Source: Phycisphaerales bacterium (GTDB taxonomy: Bacteria; Planctomycetota; Phycisphaerae; Phycisphaerales; UBA1924). Taken from it: 64,000 nucleotides of DNA. How positions within the stretch are numbered: the first letter of the stretch is position 1; the number at the start of each line of letters is the position of its first letter. The position numbers were made by a program, and so were the translations under genes. Location: the NCBI GenBank assembly GCA_029260345.1, contig JAJDDK010000002.1:310001-374000 (forward strand). Reading direction: 5' to 3'. Positions 42,180 to 50,152 of the stretch are shown piece after piece. The notes under the pieces are model-generated. The model was not told the DNA's origin. It did no database searches and saw only the letters and a list, made by a program, of their open reading frames with translations.

Positions 42180-43025
42180 TTAGTCGTAGTCGAAGAGCTC
42201 ATTGGTGTCCTGCACGCCGAACCAGCCGAGGCCGACTGTCGTTGCATCAACGCCGTAGCCGAATCCAGGCACAGTTTGCGTGCGCGACTCTGAGGAAACG
42301 TGGCCGTCCAGCCATGCGGCGCCGGCGCGGCCTGCATGGCGGAAATGAATGGATGGATTCGCTCGGGCGCCGGGGAATTCCGGCCAAAATCGCGGCTCGA
42401 CGAAGCTGTATTCAATCAGGCCGCCAACGCCTTGGGCACTCGCGAAGGCGCTATCCGTGAATGCGATTGTTTCACTCGGTCTGCTGATGATTGACCGGCG
42501 GGCGCCTTGTGTTGTGGTTTGCACCATCCATGATCCGCCGGGGCCGGGTTGACGCGTGACGCCGATGAAAGCGTTGTTGTAGCCGTAGCCACCGCTGGAG
42601 TTTTCGAACCCGGCGCCGCTTTGGGCGAGCTGATCAAGCGTGAACTGAAATGTCGGGCAGGTTCGTGTGCGGGCGCTGGTCAAGGCGTCTTCTAGGTATA
42701 GGGTGATGACGCCGCGCTCGGACTGGAATGGTTGCGAGGCATGCTCGCGGGCGCCGTGCCAGCGTTCGAGGTTGGTTGATTCGATATTGGAGGCGCCAGG
42801 CATGTAGAGACCGTGGTGGTCGCTTGCATAGAGATCATTGGCGAGTTGAAGCTGACGAAGGTTGGAGGCGCATTGGGCCTGGCGGGCTGATTCACGCGCT
42901 GATGCAAGTGAGGGCAGCAGAATGGACATCAGCGCGCTGATCAATGAGAGCGTGATGAGTGTCTCAAGCAGTGTGACGCCGCGGCGGTGTGTTGGTCTGG
43001 CGCGATTCACGAGCCACTGCTCCAA
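42180..43025 (-). CDS. Type II pseudopilin-like protein with H-X9-DG motif
   Basis: The 281-residue protein has the prepilin cleavage/methylation segment RRGVTLLETLITLSLISAL near residue 15, an N-terminal pilin helix, and then the planctomycete-type globular part (ASARESARQAQCASNLRQLQ). The C-terminal HAGRAGAAWLDG fits the H-X9-DG pattern of planctomycete pseudopilins. It overlaps the upstream surface-protein gene by 19 bases on the same strand and precedes the Bfd-like gene by 3 bases. It may form part of a pseudopilus or surface fibre. Confidence 0.82.
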   Translation of the reverse strand: MEQWLVNRARPTHRRGVTLLETLITLSLISALMSILLPSLASARESARQAQCASNLRQLQLANDLYASDHHGLYMPGASNIESTNLERWHGAREHASQPFQSERGVITLYLEDALTSARTRTCPTFQFTLDQLAQSGAGFENSSGGYGYNNAFIGVTRQPGPGGSWMVQTTTQGARRSIISRPSETIAFTDSAFASAQGVGGLIEYSFVEPRFWPEFPGARANPSIHFRHAGRAGAAWLDGHVSSESRTQTVPGFGYGVDATTVGLGWFGVQDTNELFDYD

Positions 43026-44140
43026 TTTGCGAGCAGGATGGCAAGATCGGCGCCATTGACGACACCGTCTGTATTGAGATCAGCAGGCCCGTTCCCCGGA
43101 CCCCAAACGCCAAGCATGGTCGCAAGGTCCGCGCCGTTCACGACGCCGTCACCGTTGAGATCTGCAATGGTCGCTGCGGCGCGCACGTCGGCAACGGCAT
43201 CGATTTCCACAGACACTTCACCGAGCGGGCCGATCACGGCATTGACGCCCGTGCTGATGCGAATGAAATCGAAGCTGGTGAGATTCGCGGTTTCGCCAGT
43301 GGCGGCATCAATCGCCCAGGCAATGTCGAACGCATCGCCGCCACCGGAGCCCGCGTCGATACCGATTGTGAAAGGGTCGTCAGGGATGGTGTAGAAATCG
43401 CCCGCATCAATGGAAGGATTGTCCTCCGGGTTGTTGAGTTGATTGTCGGTGGCTGAACCTTGAGCGCCGGACAGGTCGCCGCGCAGGAGCGTCGGGCTGA
43501 GGTCTGCGTATCCGTAGATGGACTCCATGGCGCCGCCTGAGGTCGTGAGCGTGAAGGACTCGAACAGTGATGGCAAGCGGAAAGTTGTTGTATTCATCGG
43601 GCTCGGGGCGCCCGCGGGGAACCATGCGATGTTTGCGGGAGGCGTTGGCGTGCCAGAATCTGAATCCCACATCTGAGTCTCAATCGAACTGCTTGGGGAA
43701 GGGAGATGTGATCCTGGGATCAAGAACCATTGATCATCCGGCAGTCCGTTCCCGTTGTCGTCGCGCGCAATTTCGATAATCGCGGCTTCACCCCACCGCG
43801 TGGATGGCGTGCCGCTGGGCCAGAATGCATTGCCAAAGACGATGAAGTCCAGGCCCATGGGGTTCGCTGGATGATCTTCAACGGGACGCGCAAATCCAAG
43901 AGTGATTGAGCCGCCGAATCCGCCGAGCGTGACGCTGTTGGTGTTGTCCGGTGCGATTGTGCCGCCGCCAACGGGGGCGCCGAGCGCGAGTGATGGATTG
44001 CTGAAGGAGGCATTGTTGACGAACTGGCCGGGCGCCGGCGTGTAAACATGAACAACGATGGCAAAGTCAGCCGTTGCTACGTGTTGCACAACAAGGCCCG
44101 CGCAAAGGATTGGAGTGACGAACAAAGAAGTGCGCATCAT
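43007..44140 (-). CDS. Secreted surface protein with dockerin-like tail, cobalamin-riboswitch operon
   Basis: The 377-residue protein has a signal peptide (about 1-24) and a beta-rich body with GLDFIVFGNAFW, AIIEIARDDNGNGLPDDQW and FDFIRISTG. The phrase GNAF followed by D.NGNG.PDD.W resembles surface proteins that accompany BtuG-type cobalamin-capture proteins in Bacteroidetes; this is recall by pattern. The C-terminus has two dockerin-like units (ADLNGDGVVNGADLATMLGVW, ADLNTDGVVNGADLA). It overlaps the upstream gene by ATGA (44137-44140). Confidence 0.78.
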   Translation of the reverse strand: MMRTSLFVTPILCAGLVVQHVATADFAIVVHVYTPAPGQFVNNASFSNPSLALGAPVGGGTIAPDNTNSVTLGGFGGSITLGFARPVEDHPANPMGLDFIVFGNAFWPSGTPSTRWGEAAIIEIARDDNGNGLPDDQWFLIPGSHLPSPSSSIETQMWDSDSGTPTPPANIAWFPAGAPSPMNTTTFRLPSLFESFTLTTSGGAMESIYGYADLSPTLLRGDLSGAQGSATDNQLNNPEDNPSIDAGDFYTIPDDPFTIGIDAGSGGGDAFDIAWAIDAATGETANLTSFDFIRISTGVNAVIGPLGEVSVEIDAVADVRAAATIADLNGDGVVNGADLATMLGVWGPGNGPADLNTDGVVNGADLAILLANWSSGS

Positions 44141-45348
44141 TTGGACTCCCTTCCCCAGTTCGCAAGCAGCATTGCCAGATCAGCGCCATTGACGACGCCG
44201 TCGTGATTCAGATCGGCGAAGAAGTTGTCACTTGCGAAGATTGCGAGCAATGAAGCGAGATCGTCACCTGCGACTTCATCGTCGCCATTGAGATCGCCTG
44301 TGATGCGACCGCTCGTCGCAAACCAACCGGCGAAGTCGGTCAAGAGCAATTCATCCGTGCCAGGGTTGAAGGCGGCGCCGAAAAATCCCGAGCCGTTGCC
44401 GAGCGGATCCAGACGCTTCACCTGCGCAGGGCTTTTCGTGTCGATGGCGACACCGCTTTCGATGATGGTGTTCAACGCGCTGGCATTGATGACGGCAACG
44501 TTTCCAAAATCTCCAGCGTCAAAGTCGCCGCCGCCGACGATGAGGGCGCCGTTGCGATCGAACACCAGCGTGCTGGCGGACAAGAGATCGGCGAGAAACA
44601 ACCCGTCGTTTTCGAAGTCGACGCCGGAGGACCATTCCGCCAACGTAAATCGCTTGATCCATCCGGTCTCACTCGTGCCTGGTGTGTTTGGGGAGTTGTC
44701 GAAGCCGTTGCTTGTGTAGATAGCGCCTTCGTCGTCAATCGCGATGCCGCCACTGGCGCCGTCGATGTTGTCGATGACGATTGGGTTTTCGGGGGCTGCC
44801 GGATTGCTTGTTGTGTCGAGCACGGTCACGAACGCCGGTTGCCCGAAGTCGCCACCAGTGATGGCGAGTGATTGCTCATCAATCCAGGCGGCGGCGAAGT
44901 GGTTGACCGCGAAAGCCGCGGCGTTTGTCGATGTCAGCGTTGCGGGAGTCCTGGCATTGAGCAGCGCGGCGTCAAAAACAATGACTGGCTTGTTGAATCC
45001 TGCGCCAAGCGCAATACGCGTTCCGCCCGGTGACACCACAAGAAACCCAGGATCGACCGGAGCGGACAAGATTGAAGCATCAATCGTCGCGGCGACGTTG
45101 TGAATATTTGAACCAACTTCCGATTCAAGAAGCACTTCCAACCCGGTCGCCGTGATGAGCCTGCCATCGGGCAACACAGCGACGGCGACGCCGAACGATC
45201 CTGGCGCGATCGTTGGCTGGGTGACGTTTCGATACCAATCGCCGTATTGGTGAAATAAGTCGGCCGATGCACTGGATGTCATCAGCAAGAGGCCGACGGC
45301 AGTAGTAGCACACGGCGCCCAAGCCCTTCGACAAAAAATGGAACGCAT
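44137..45348 (-). CDS. Secreted beta-propeller-like protein with dockerin-like tail, first gene after cobalamin riboswitch
   Basis: The 403-residue protein has a signal peptide (about 1-29, ending SASA), then repeated strands of propeller type (VAVAVLPDGRLITATGLEVL, FLVVSPGGTRIALGAGF, GGIAIDDEGAIYTSNGF, TLVFDRNGALIVGGGDFDAG). Two dockerin-like units end it (GDLNGDDEVAGDDLASLL, ADLNHDGVVNGADLAMLLANW). It is the first gene behind a B12 riboswitch. In Bacteroidetes the surface propeller BtuG captures cobalamin, so this may be a planctomycete analogue displayed by a different tail. Direct homology to BtuG is not claimed. Confidence 0.78.
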   Translation of the reverse strand: MRSIFCRRAWAPCATTAVGLLLMTSSASADLFHQYGDWYRNVTQPTIAPGSFGVAVAVLPDGRLITATGLEVLLESEVGSNIHNVAATIDASILSAPVDPGFLVVSPGGTRIALGAGFNKPVIVFDAALLNARTPATLTSTNAAAFAVNHFAAAWIDEQSLAITGGDFGQPAFVTVLDTTSNPAAPENPIVIDNIDGASGGIAIDDEGAIYTSNGFDNSPNTPGTSETGWIKRFTLAEWSSGVDFENDGLFLADLLSASTLVFDRNGALIVGGGDFDAGDFGNVAVINASALNTIIESGVAIDTKSPAQVKRLDPLGNGSGFFGAAFNPGTDELLLTDFAGWFATSGRITGDLNGDDEVAGDDLASLLAIFASDNFFADLNHDGVVNGADLAMLLANWGRESK

Positions 45349-45397
45349 TGATTCATCCTCGATCTCACTCCGATTCGCGCGGAGCGGCTCCCTGCCG

Positions 45398-45495
45398 GAA
45401 AAACTCCCGCGGCTGAGGTTTCAAGGATTGGGGCCGGTGTCTCGCGATCGCGGGGAGCGCGCGGAGACTTCGCCGGCCGCCCCTAAAACCGCGGG
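45398..45495 (-). promoter_or_regulatory. Candidate expression platform of the cobalamin riboswitch
   Basis: On the minus strand CCCGCGG (45495-45489) can pair with CCGCGGG (45412-45406), which is followed closely by TTTTT (45403-45399). The pair encloses a strong inner hairpin between about 45430 and 45481. This would be an intrinsic terminator formed or melted by the upstream aptamer. Read by eye; an alternative translational mechanism is not excluded. Confidence 0.4.
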
Positions 45496-45514
45496 GGTGG
45501 CGCAACACTCGTCA

Positions 45515-45690
45515 ACGGCAGGTCTTCCGGCTCTGGGCTCGGCGAGCTGTGCCTTCCCGCCGCAGTGATTGCGGCAGTGGCATTTGCGTGGCTCGCGTCA
45601 GCACCCATTACGGCGGCGCGTCCGCAGCGGTTTTTCACCGCTTTCCCTCTTCGTCTCATGCTCGCTTTTGGCGAATATGAGAAACCTTTG
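45515..45690 (-). promoter_or_regulatory. Cobalamin (B12) riboswitch aptamer
   Basis: On the minus strand the core elements appear in order: GGGAAAGCGGTGAAAAACCG, then GCTG.GGACGCGCC followed by GTAA, then ATGCCACTGCCGC, GGCGGGAAGGC, and finally GAGCC.GGAAGACCTGCC, the conserved B12-box type sequence. The leader lies about 170 bases upstream of the propeller gene at 45348. Cobalamin binding would repress the four-gene operon below. Boundaries are approximate. Confidence 0.93.
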
Positions 45691-45698
45691 ACGAAAAC

Positions 45699-45728
45699 AA
45701 CGTACGGCGCCCGTGGTTCCATTGTCAA
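45699..45728 (-). promoter_or_regulatory. Candidate promoter of the riboswitch operon
   Basis: On the minus strand TTGACA (45728-45723) and TACGTT (45704-45699) are separated by 18 bases. Transcription would start near 45692, just ahead of the aptamer. Confidence 0.5.
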
Positions 45729-45824
45729 TCCACGATGACCCAGTTGAGGCGGCGCCTGTGTTCAAACGTCTTTGGACCAACGGCTCGCACGAATGCCTGA
45801 CGCGGGCGTGTCAAGGAGGCTTGC

Positions 45825-46433
45825 ATGGACTTTCTCTCTCAGCTTTGGATTCCGATCGTTGTTTCGTCCGCTGCAGTGTGGGTGATTGCCGCGATCATCT
45901 GGATGGCGATGCCGCACCGGAAGAGCGAGTGGAGCGCGGTGGGCGATCAAACCAAGTTTGTAGACATGTTACGGACGTTCGAATTGCGCCCTGGGAATTA
46001 CATGTTTCCGTTCTGCGGCAGCAAAACCGACATGAAGGATGAAACACTGCAGCGACTCTTGAAAGAGGGGCCGATGGGGACCATCCACATTTGGAGAGGG
46101 ATGCGTCCGATGGGCGTGTGCATGCTGGCTTCGTTTGTGTTTTATCTCGTGGTTGGGGTGTTCGTGGCCTACCTGGGATGGCACGCATTTGAAGGGAAGC
46201 CGAATCCGAATTATCTGCACGTGTTTCAGATCACCGGAACGACGGCGTTCATGGCGTACACGTTTGCGCTGATTCCCAACGGCATCTGGTTCGGCAAGCC
46301 GATCAAGAGCATCGCCTTTGATGTCATTGATGGATTAGTTATGGGCTTGGTGACGGGCGGGATATTCGGCTGGTTGTGGCCGAGCGTCGAGACGGTGATG
46401 AACGCCGATGTCGTTGGCGGCATGGGCGGCTGA
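45825..46433 (+). CDS. Conserved-looking membrane protein of unknown function
   Basis: The 202-residue protein starts at ATG 45825 with AAGGAGG upstream. It has an N-terminal helix (about 9-29), a cytoplasmic segment with RTFELRPGNYMFPFCGSK and a histidine/tryptophan-rich piece (IHIWRGMRPM), and three further helices (about 97-118, 134-155, 170-187). I do not recognise the family. It has its own terminator and seems monocistronic. Confidence 0.75.
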   Translation: MDFLSQLWIPIVVSSAAVWVIAAIIWMAMPHRKSEWSAVGDQTKFVDMLRTFELRPGNYMFPFCGSKTDMKDETLQRLLKEGPMGTIHIWRGMRPMGVCMLASFVFYLVVGVFVAYLGWHAFEGKPNPNYLHVFQITGTTAFMAYTFALIPNGIWFGKPIKSIAFDVIDGLVMGLVTGGIFGWLWPSVETVMNADVVGGMGG

Positions 46434-46458
46434 GGCAAGGTCAGTGATGTCAAGTATG

Positions 46459-46499
46459 CAGGCCCGAGCGACTCTGAGCGCCCGGGCCTGTTTCATTTT
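46459..46499 (+). terminator. Rho-independent terminator
   Basis: CAGGCCCG (46459-46466) pairs with CGGGCCTG (46483-46490) and is followed by TTTCATTTT, 25 bases after the membrane-protein stop. Confidence 0.85.
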
Positions 46500-46564
46500 G
46501 GAGTTACTCGCTCGAACGAATTCATTCGTTCTTCGTACGATGAGGGCAAAAGGACGTTCTCCGA

Positions 46565-47815
46565 GTGCCGACCAATAGGAAAACTCGTTTGTTCACATGG
46601 ATGACCGTTTGGGTTGTGCTTTGCGCGATTGCGATGTCCGCGCACTTGGCGGCGTGGCGGACAACGAGTGCGAGTGACGCAAATTCGGGTCTTTTCAGCG
46701 TTCTCAATTTCATCAATCTCGCGATGGCGCCGGGGGAGAAACTTTGGCGCGTGTTGTCCGGTGATTTCACCGGTGGCGGATGGGTCGAAGGAGCTTTCGT
46801 TGGCGCCGCGGGCGCGACGATGTGGACGGTTGTGATTTGGGTTGTTTGGCGCGTGAGGCGATGGTTTATGGATCGGCCCCGACGAGGTCGGGCAGAGATC
46901 GACACATCGCGCCGCCGCTTTGTTTTTGATGCTTCGCTTGCCGGCGCCGGCTTGTTCGGAGGAGGCGTCGCGGCGAACGCGACAATGCGCGAGCCGTGGG
47001 GGCTGCGCACGACGCGCTATTCGGTCAATATTCAGGATCTGCCTGAATCCCTCGATGGCGTGCGATTCGTGCAGGTTTCGGATACGCATCTTGGGCCGCA
47101 CGTTCCGGCTGAGTTCATTCAGCATGCGATTGACGAGGCGATCGCGCTGAAACCCGACATGTTTCTGCTCACGGGTGACTATGTCTCGCGGAGCGCACAG
47201 TTCATTGATGCGGCGGCAGCGCAACTCGGCGCCCTTGTTCGCGCATCAGATCCTTCACGTCCGCCGCTGGGTGTACTGGGGAATCATGATTGGTATGCGG
47301 ACGGTCCGGCGAGTCACGCCGCGCTTTCGGCGGTCGGCATTCGCATGATCGACAACACGCGTGTGTTTCTTGATGGGCCGACGCGAAGCATTGTGGATGA
47401 GCCAACGGCTGATTGTCTTTGCATTGCCGGATTTGGCGATCTGTGGGAAGACCGCATCGATGCGTATCACGCGTTTCTCGGTGTGCCGGCGTCAACGCCG
47501 CGACTGTTGCTTTCGCATCAACCTGATGTGGCGGAATTCAGTGATGTGTCAGGAGTGTTGTCGGATGGCCGACCGACGCGGTCGCCTCGTGTGGACTTGA
47601 TGCTGTCTGGTCATTTGCACGGCGGGCAGGTCAAGTTGCCATTCATCGGGGCGCCGATTGTGCCGAGCCGATTTGGGCAGAAATACCTTGCAGGCATGGT
47701 TCAAGGGCCTGCGTTTCCGGTGCTCATTTCGCGCGGCATTGGGATGTCCGTGTTGCCGATTCGTTGGGGGGCGCCGCCGGAGATCGTTGAGATTACGCTG
47801 CGCTGGAAGCGCTAG
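46565..47815 (+). CDS. Membrane-anchored metallophosphoesterase (YkuE-like)
   Basis: The 416-residue protein has N-terminal membrane helices (about 8-28 and 75-98), a twin-Arg-like stretch RRRFVFDASLAGAG (about 117-130), and a calcineurin-type phosphoesterase domain with all metal motifs: VSDTHLG, LTGDYV, LGNHDW, LSHQPD and SGHLHGG. YkuE-type members are Tat-exported and act on cell-surface or lipid substrates. The 3-prime end overlaps the convergent gene at 47793 by 23 bases. Confidence 0.9.
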   Translation: MPTNRKTRLFTWMTVWVVLCAIAMSAHLAAWRTTSASDANSGLFSVLNFINLAMAPGEKLWRVLSGDFTGGGWVEGAFVGAAGATMWTVVIWVVWRVRRWFMDRPRRGRAEIDTSRRRFVFDASLAGAGLFGGGVAANATMREPWGLRTTRYSVNIQDLPESLDGVRFVQVSDTHLGPHVPAEFIQHAIDEAIALKPDMFLLTGDYVSRSAQFIDAAAAQLGALVRASDPSRPPLGVLGNHDWYADGPASHAALSAVGIRMIDNTRVFLDGPTRSIVDEPTADCLCIAGFGDLWEDRIDAYHAFLGVPASTPRLLLSHQPDVAEFSDVSGVLSDGRPTRSPRVDLMLSGHLHGGQVKLPFIGAPIVPSRFGQKYLAGMVQGPAFPVLISRGIGMSVLPIRWGAPPEIVEITLRWKR

Positions 47816-48395
47816 TCGGGGGCGCGGCCATGCCAGTTTGCGGTGGTGCTTCAATTTCTTCGGGCGCTGCGTTCTTATCCTTCGGTAGAAGCTGTGGCGG
47901 AATCGGGATCAAGAAATGTTCCGCGATGCGGCGGCCATCCTGAAGGAGCGATTGTGTTTGCGCTCTCATGCCTTCTGGCGACGCCATTTCAAGCGCCTTC
48001 GTGAATGACTGCTTGGCCTGTGGCGGCAGGTCCGGCAAGCGGACATTCTCAAATGCCATGAATGCGGATCGAATTGCCGCGGCCTGCTGCTGCGGTGACT
48101 GCTGAGGTGTGGCGCGCTGCGCGGTAACGGCGATGTAAATGATTGGCGCCGCGACAAGGGCGAACGCGGCGGCGATGGCGAGCGGGGCAAATTTGCCAAT
48201 GCGGCCAATAACCGCCGGGCGAGTTGACGGCGCGACGGAGTGATTCCGAGTCTCATCCATTGAGCCAACCGCTTCCATGATGCGCTTGACGCGCATCGGG
48301 TCGGTGGCGCCTGTCAGGCGATCCGCATCACTTTCCAAGCGACGCTCCAGAGGCGTCAACTGGGACGTTTCGTGCTTTGATGATTCGTAATTCAT
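47793..48395 (-). CDS. Putative anti-sigma factor or sigma-linked membrane protein
   Basis: The 200-residue protein has a soluble N-terminal part (about 1-65), one membrane helix (FAPLAIAAAFALVAAPIIYI, about 69-90) and a helical C-terminal domain ending in a Pro/Ala/Ser-rich tail. It overlaps the ECF sigma gene by ATGA (48392-48395). Topology and coupling fit a membrane anti-sigma factor, although no zinc-binding HxxxCxxC motif is seen. Confidence 0.6.
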   Translation of the reverse strand: MNYESSKHETSQLTPLERRLESDADRLTGATDPMRVKRIMEAVGSMDETRNHSVAPSTRPAVIGRIGKFAPLAIAAAFALVAAPIIYIAVTAQRATPQQSPQQQAAAIRSAFMAFENVRLPDLPPQAKQSFTKALEMASPEGMRAQTQSLLQDGRRIAEHFLIPIPPQLLPKDKNAAPEEIEAPPQTGMAAPPTSASSAA

Positions 48396-49015
48396 GGCGA
48401 GGTCTCTTGCAATGGTGACGTCATCGTCATGGACGCGGGAAGCGTGGAGGCTAATCGCTGACGGGCCCGGTGGAGAAGGACACGAACGGCGCCCGGTCGT
48501 TTGCCGATGGCGGGGCCGATGTGCTGGGGCTCCATGTTTTCAGCGTAACGCAGCCACAGCGCGGTGTAGGCGTCGTTGGTGAGCACGCGGGCGGCGTGCA
48601 TCCAGATGTTGTTGTCGCGTTCGGCGTTGAATTCTGAGCTATCGTTCTCGTGATCATCGTTCGCTACGGATCGTTCTCGCGCCGTGCGCCGACGGTCGCG
48701 CTGCTGCGTCTTGATCACGATGCGCGCGGCGATGGTGAAGACCCACGGGGCGAAAGGGCGTTCCGGATCGTATTGATGCAAGCATCGCCATACCGCGAGA
48801 AACGTCTGCTGCAGCGCATCCTCGGCGTCGTCGCGATTGACGCAACGCGGCAGAAGGAACGCCATGAGCCGCGGCTCGAATCGTGAGACAACGGTTTCGA
48901 ATGCGAGAAGAGAGCCCGCGCGGCTTTCGCGCGCGAGCTCTTCGTCCGACCGCTCAAGAAGCGGATGGGTGGATGGAGATTGGCGGTTGGGCATGGTTTC
49001 TGCCGCGTGTGCCAT
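48392..49015 (-). CDS. ECF-type RNA polymerase sigma factor
   Basis: The start is ATG at 49015 (MAHAAETM), or possibly 49051 upstream. The 207-residue product has region 2 (LLAFETVVSRFEPRLMAFLL, CVNRDDAEDALQQTFLAVWR) and region 4 (ENMEPQHIGPAIGKRPGAVRVLLHRARQRL). The linker is acidic. It lies between the secreted-protein gene (8 bases upstream if 49015 is used) and the putative anti-sigma gene. Confidence 0.9.
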   Translation of the reverse strand: MAHAAETMPNRQSPSTHPLLERSDEELARESRAGSLLAFETVVSRFEPRLMAFLLPRCVNRDDAEDALQQTFLAVWRCLHQYDPERPFAPWVFTIAARIVIKTQQRDRRRTARERSVANDDHENDSSEFNAERDNNIWMHAARVLTNDAYTALWLRYAENMEPQHIGPAIGKRPGAVRVLLHRARQRLASTLPASMTMTSPLQETSP

Positions 49016-49022
49016 GTTGAAT

Positions 49023-49985
49023 TCAGAAGTCAGCGTTTTCGAGAAGGTCAATCAGTTGATCCAGGTTGTAGGAAAGGCTGAGAGTGACATCGCGGCCGTC
49101 GGTATTGATGTTCAGGCCGTCAAGCAAACCGGCAAACTGCTTGATTTCTTCGAAATCGTCATCGTCCACTTGCATTTGCATGAGGCCATGGGCCATGGAG
49201 ACAAGCCCGTTCAGCATGCTCTTGAGACCGGACGCTTTCTTTTCGTCGGCCGCCGTCATTCCGACGGTGAGGCTGATGTCCTCGCCACGCTCACTCAAGA
49301 CCACGGAGAAGCCCTCGGCCCCGTCGAGGAAGGCGCCCGCGGGGCCCATGTCGTGTCCATGACCGTTGGCGAGATCTTGAATTGATCCGGTAGTGGAAAG
49401 GACAATGAGAGCGCCTTTGCTGTCAACGGCCCGCAACTTTCCCCATTTGGCGTCAGCGAGATTGGAGCGCTGACCGGAGAGCACGGCCGCGCCATCTTTC
49501 GCAAGATCGGCTTCTTCGGAGGCGACGTAGGCGACGACTCCGCCGCGACCTTCGAGCACGGTGATCTCAAGCTCGTCATCGATGGAATATCCACCGGCGG
49601 TCTTCGTGACCGGCGAGCCGTCCATTCCGATGGCTTTCTCAAGCGCGTTCGCGATGTCGTTTGATCCGACGAGCACAATGATTGGATGTTCGCCCGGCTC
49701 GTCGTAGCCGTACACGGTGACGCCGTAGATAGCTTCCATCGGGTCGAAGCCAAATTGCTCCTGCATTTCTTCGAGGTGATCAAGCTCGGCGCCGAAATCG
49801 TCGGCGTGTTCGAGAAGGAATTCACCCAGTTCCGAAGCGAGGATGGCCTCGACATCAACATGGATGAACCATTGGGCGTCCGCCGCGACGAGGGCGGCGT
49901 CAAAAGGCGACGCGGCCGCCATTGGGGTGAGCGCTGCGGCGGTCGTGAGTGAAGCGGCGGTCAGCAAACTGAAAGTCGGACGCAT
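49023..49985 (-). CDS. Secreted protein of unknown function, ECF operon
   Basis: The start is ATG at 49985 (MRPTFSLL), with AGGAG upstream; the frame runs on to 50156 through a hairpin. The 319 or 320-residue product has a signal peptide (ending MAAA) and an alpha/beta body (WFIHVDVEAILASELGEFLL, HPIIVLVGSNDIANALEKAI) that recalls DUF-type pseudo-enzymes in which strands alternate with helices. It is acidic and near-free of cysteine. Family not recognised. It heads a transcript with the ECF sigma gene. Confidence 0.72.
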   Translation of the reverse strand: MRPTFSLLTAASLTTAAALTPMAAASPFDAALVAADAQWFIHVDVEAILASELGEFLLEHADDFGAELDHLEEMQEQFGFDPMEAIYGVTVYGYDEPGEHPIIVLVGSNDIANALEKAIGMDGSPVTKTAGGYSIDDELEITVLEGRGGVVAYVASEEADLAKDGAAVLSGQRSNLADAKWGKLRAVDSKGALIVLSTTGSIQDLANGHGHDMGPAGAFLDGAEGFSVVLSERGEDISLTVGMTAADEKKASGLKSMLNGLVSMAHGLMQMQVDDDDFEEIKQFAGLLDGLNINTDGRDVTLSLSYNLDQLIDLLENADF

Positions 49986-50025
49986 GGCGGTGGCTCCTGT
50001 TGGTGATACCGGTTGGTTTGTCGGG

Positions 50026-50066
50026 GGTCGCTTTCCGGATGGGTGGTGAAGTCCGGAAAGGCGACC
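50026..50066. other. Long hairpin between SpoIIE phosphatase and ECF operon
   Basis: GGTCGC-TTTCCGGA (50026-50039) pairs with TCCGGAAAGGCGACC (50052-50066) with one bulged base. No T-run follows on either strand. It may act as a processing or transcript-stabilising structure in the leader of the secreted-protein gene. Confidence 0.6.
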
Positions 50067-50152
50067 GCCCGTGATTGTCACGTTCAGGAGTGGATAGGCG
50101 ACTGCCGGGCTGGTCGTTACGCGCGAAGTTGTGGTTGGAATTACCCCGACGA

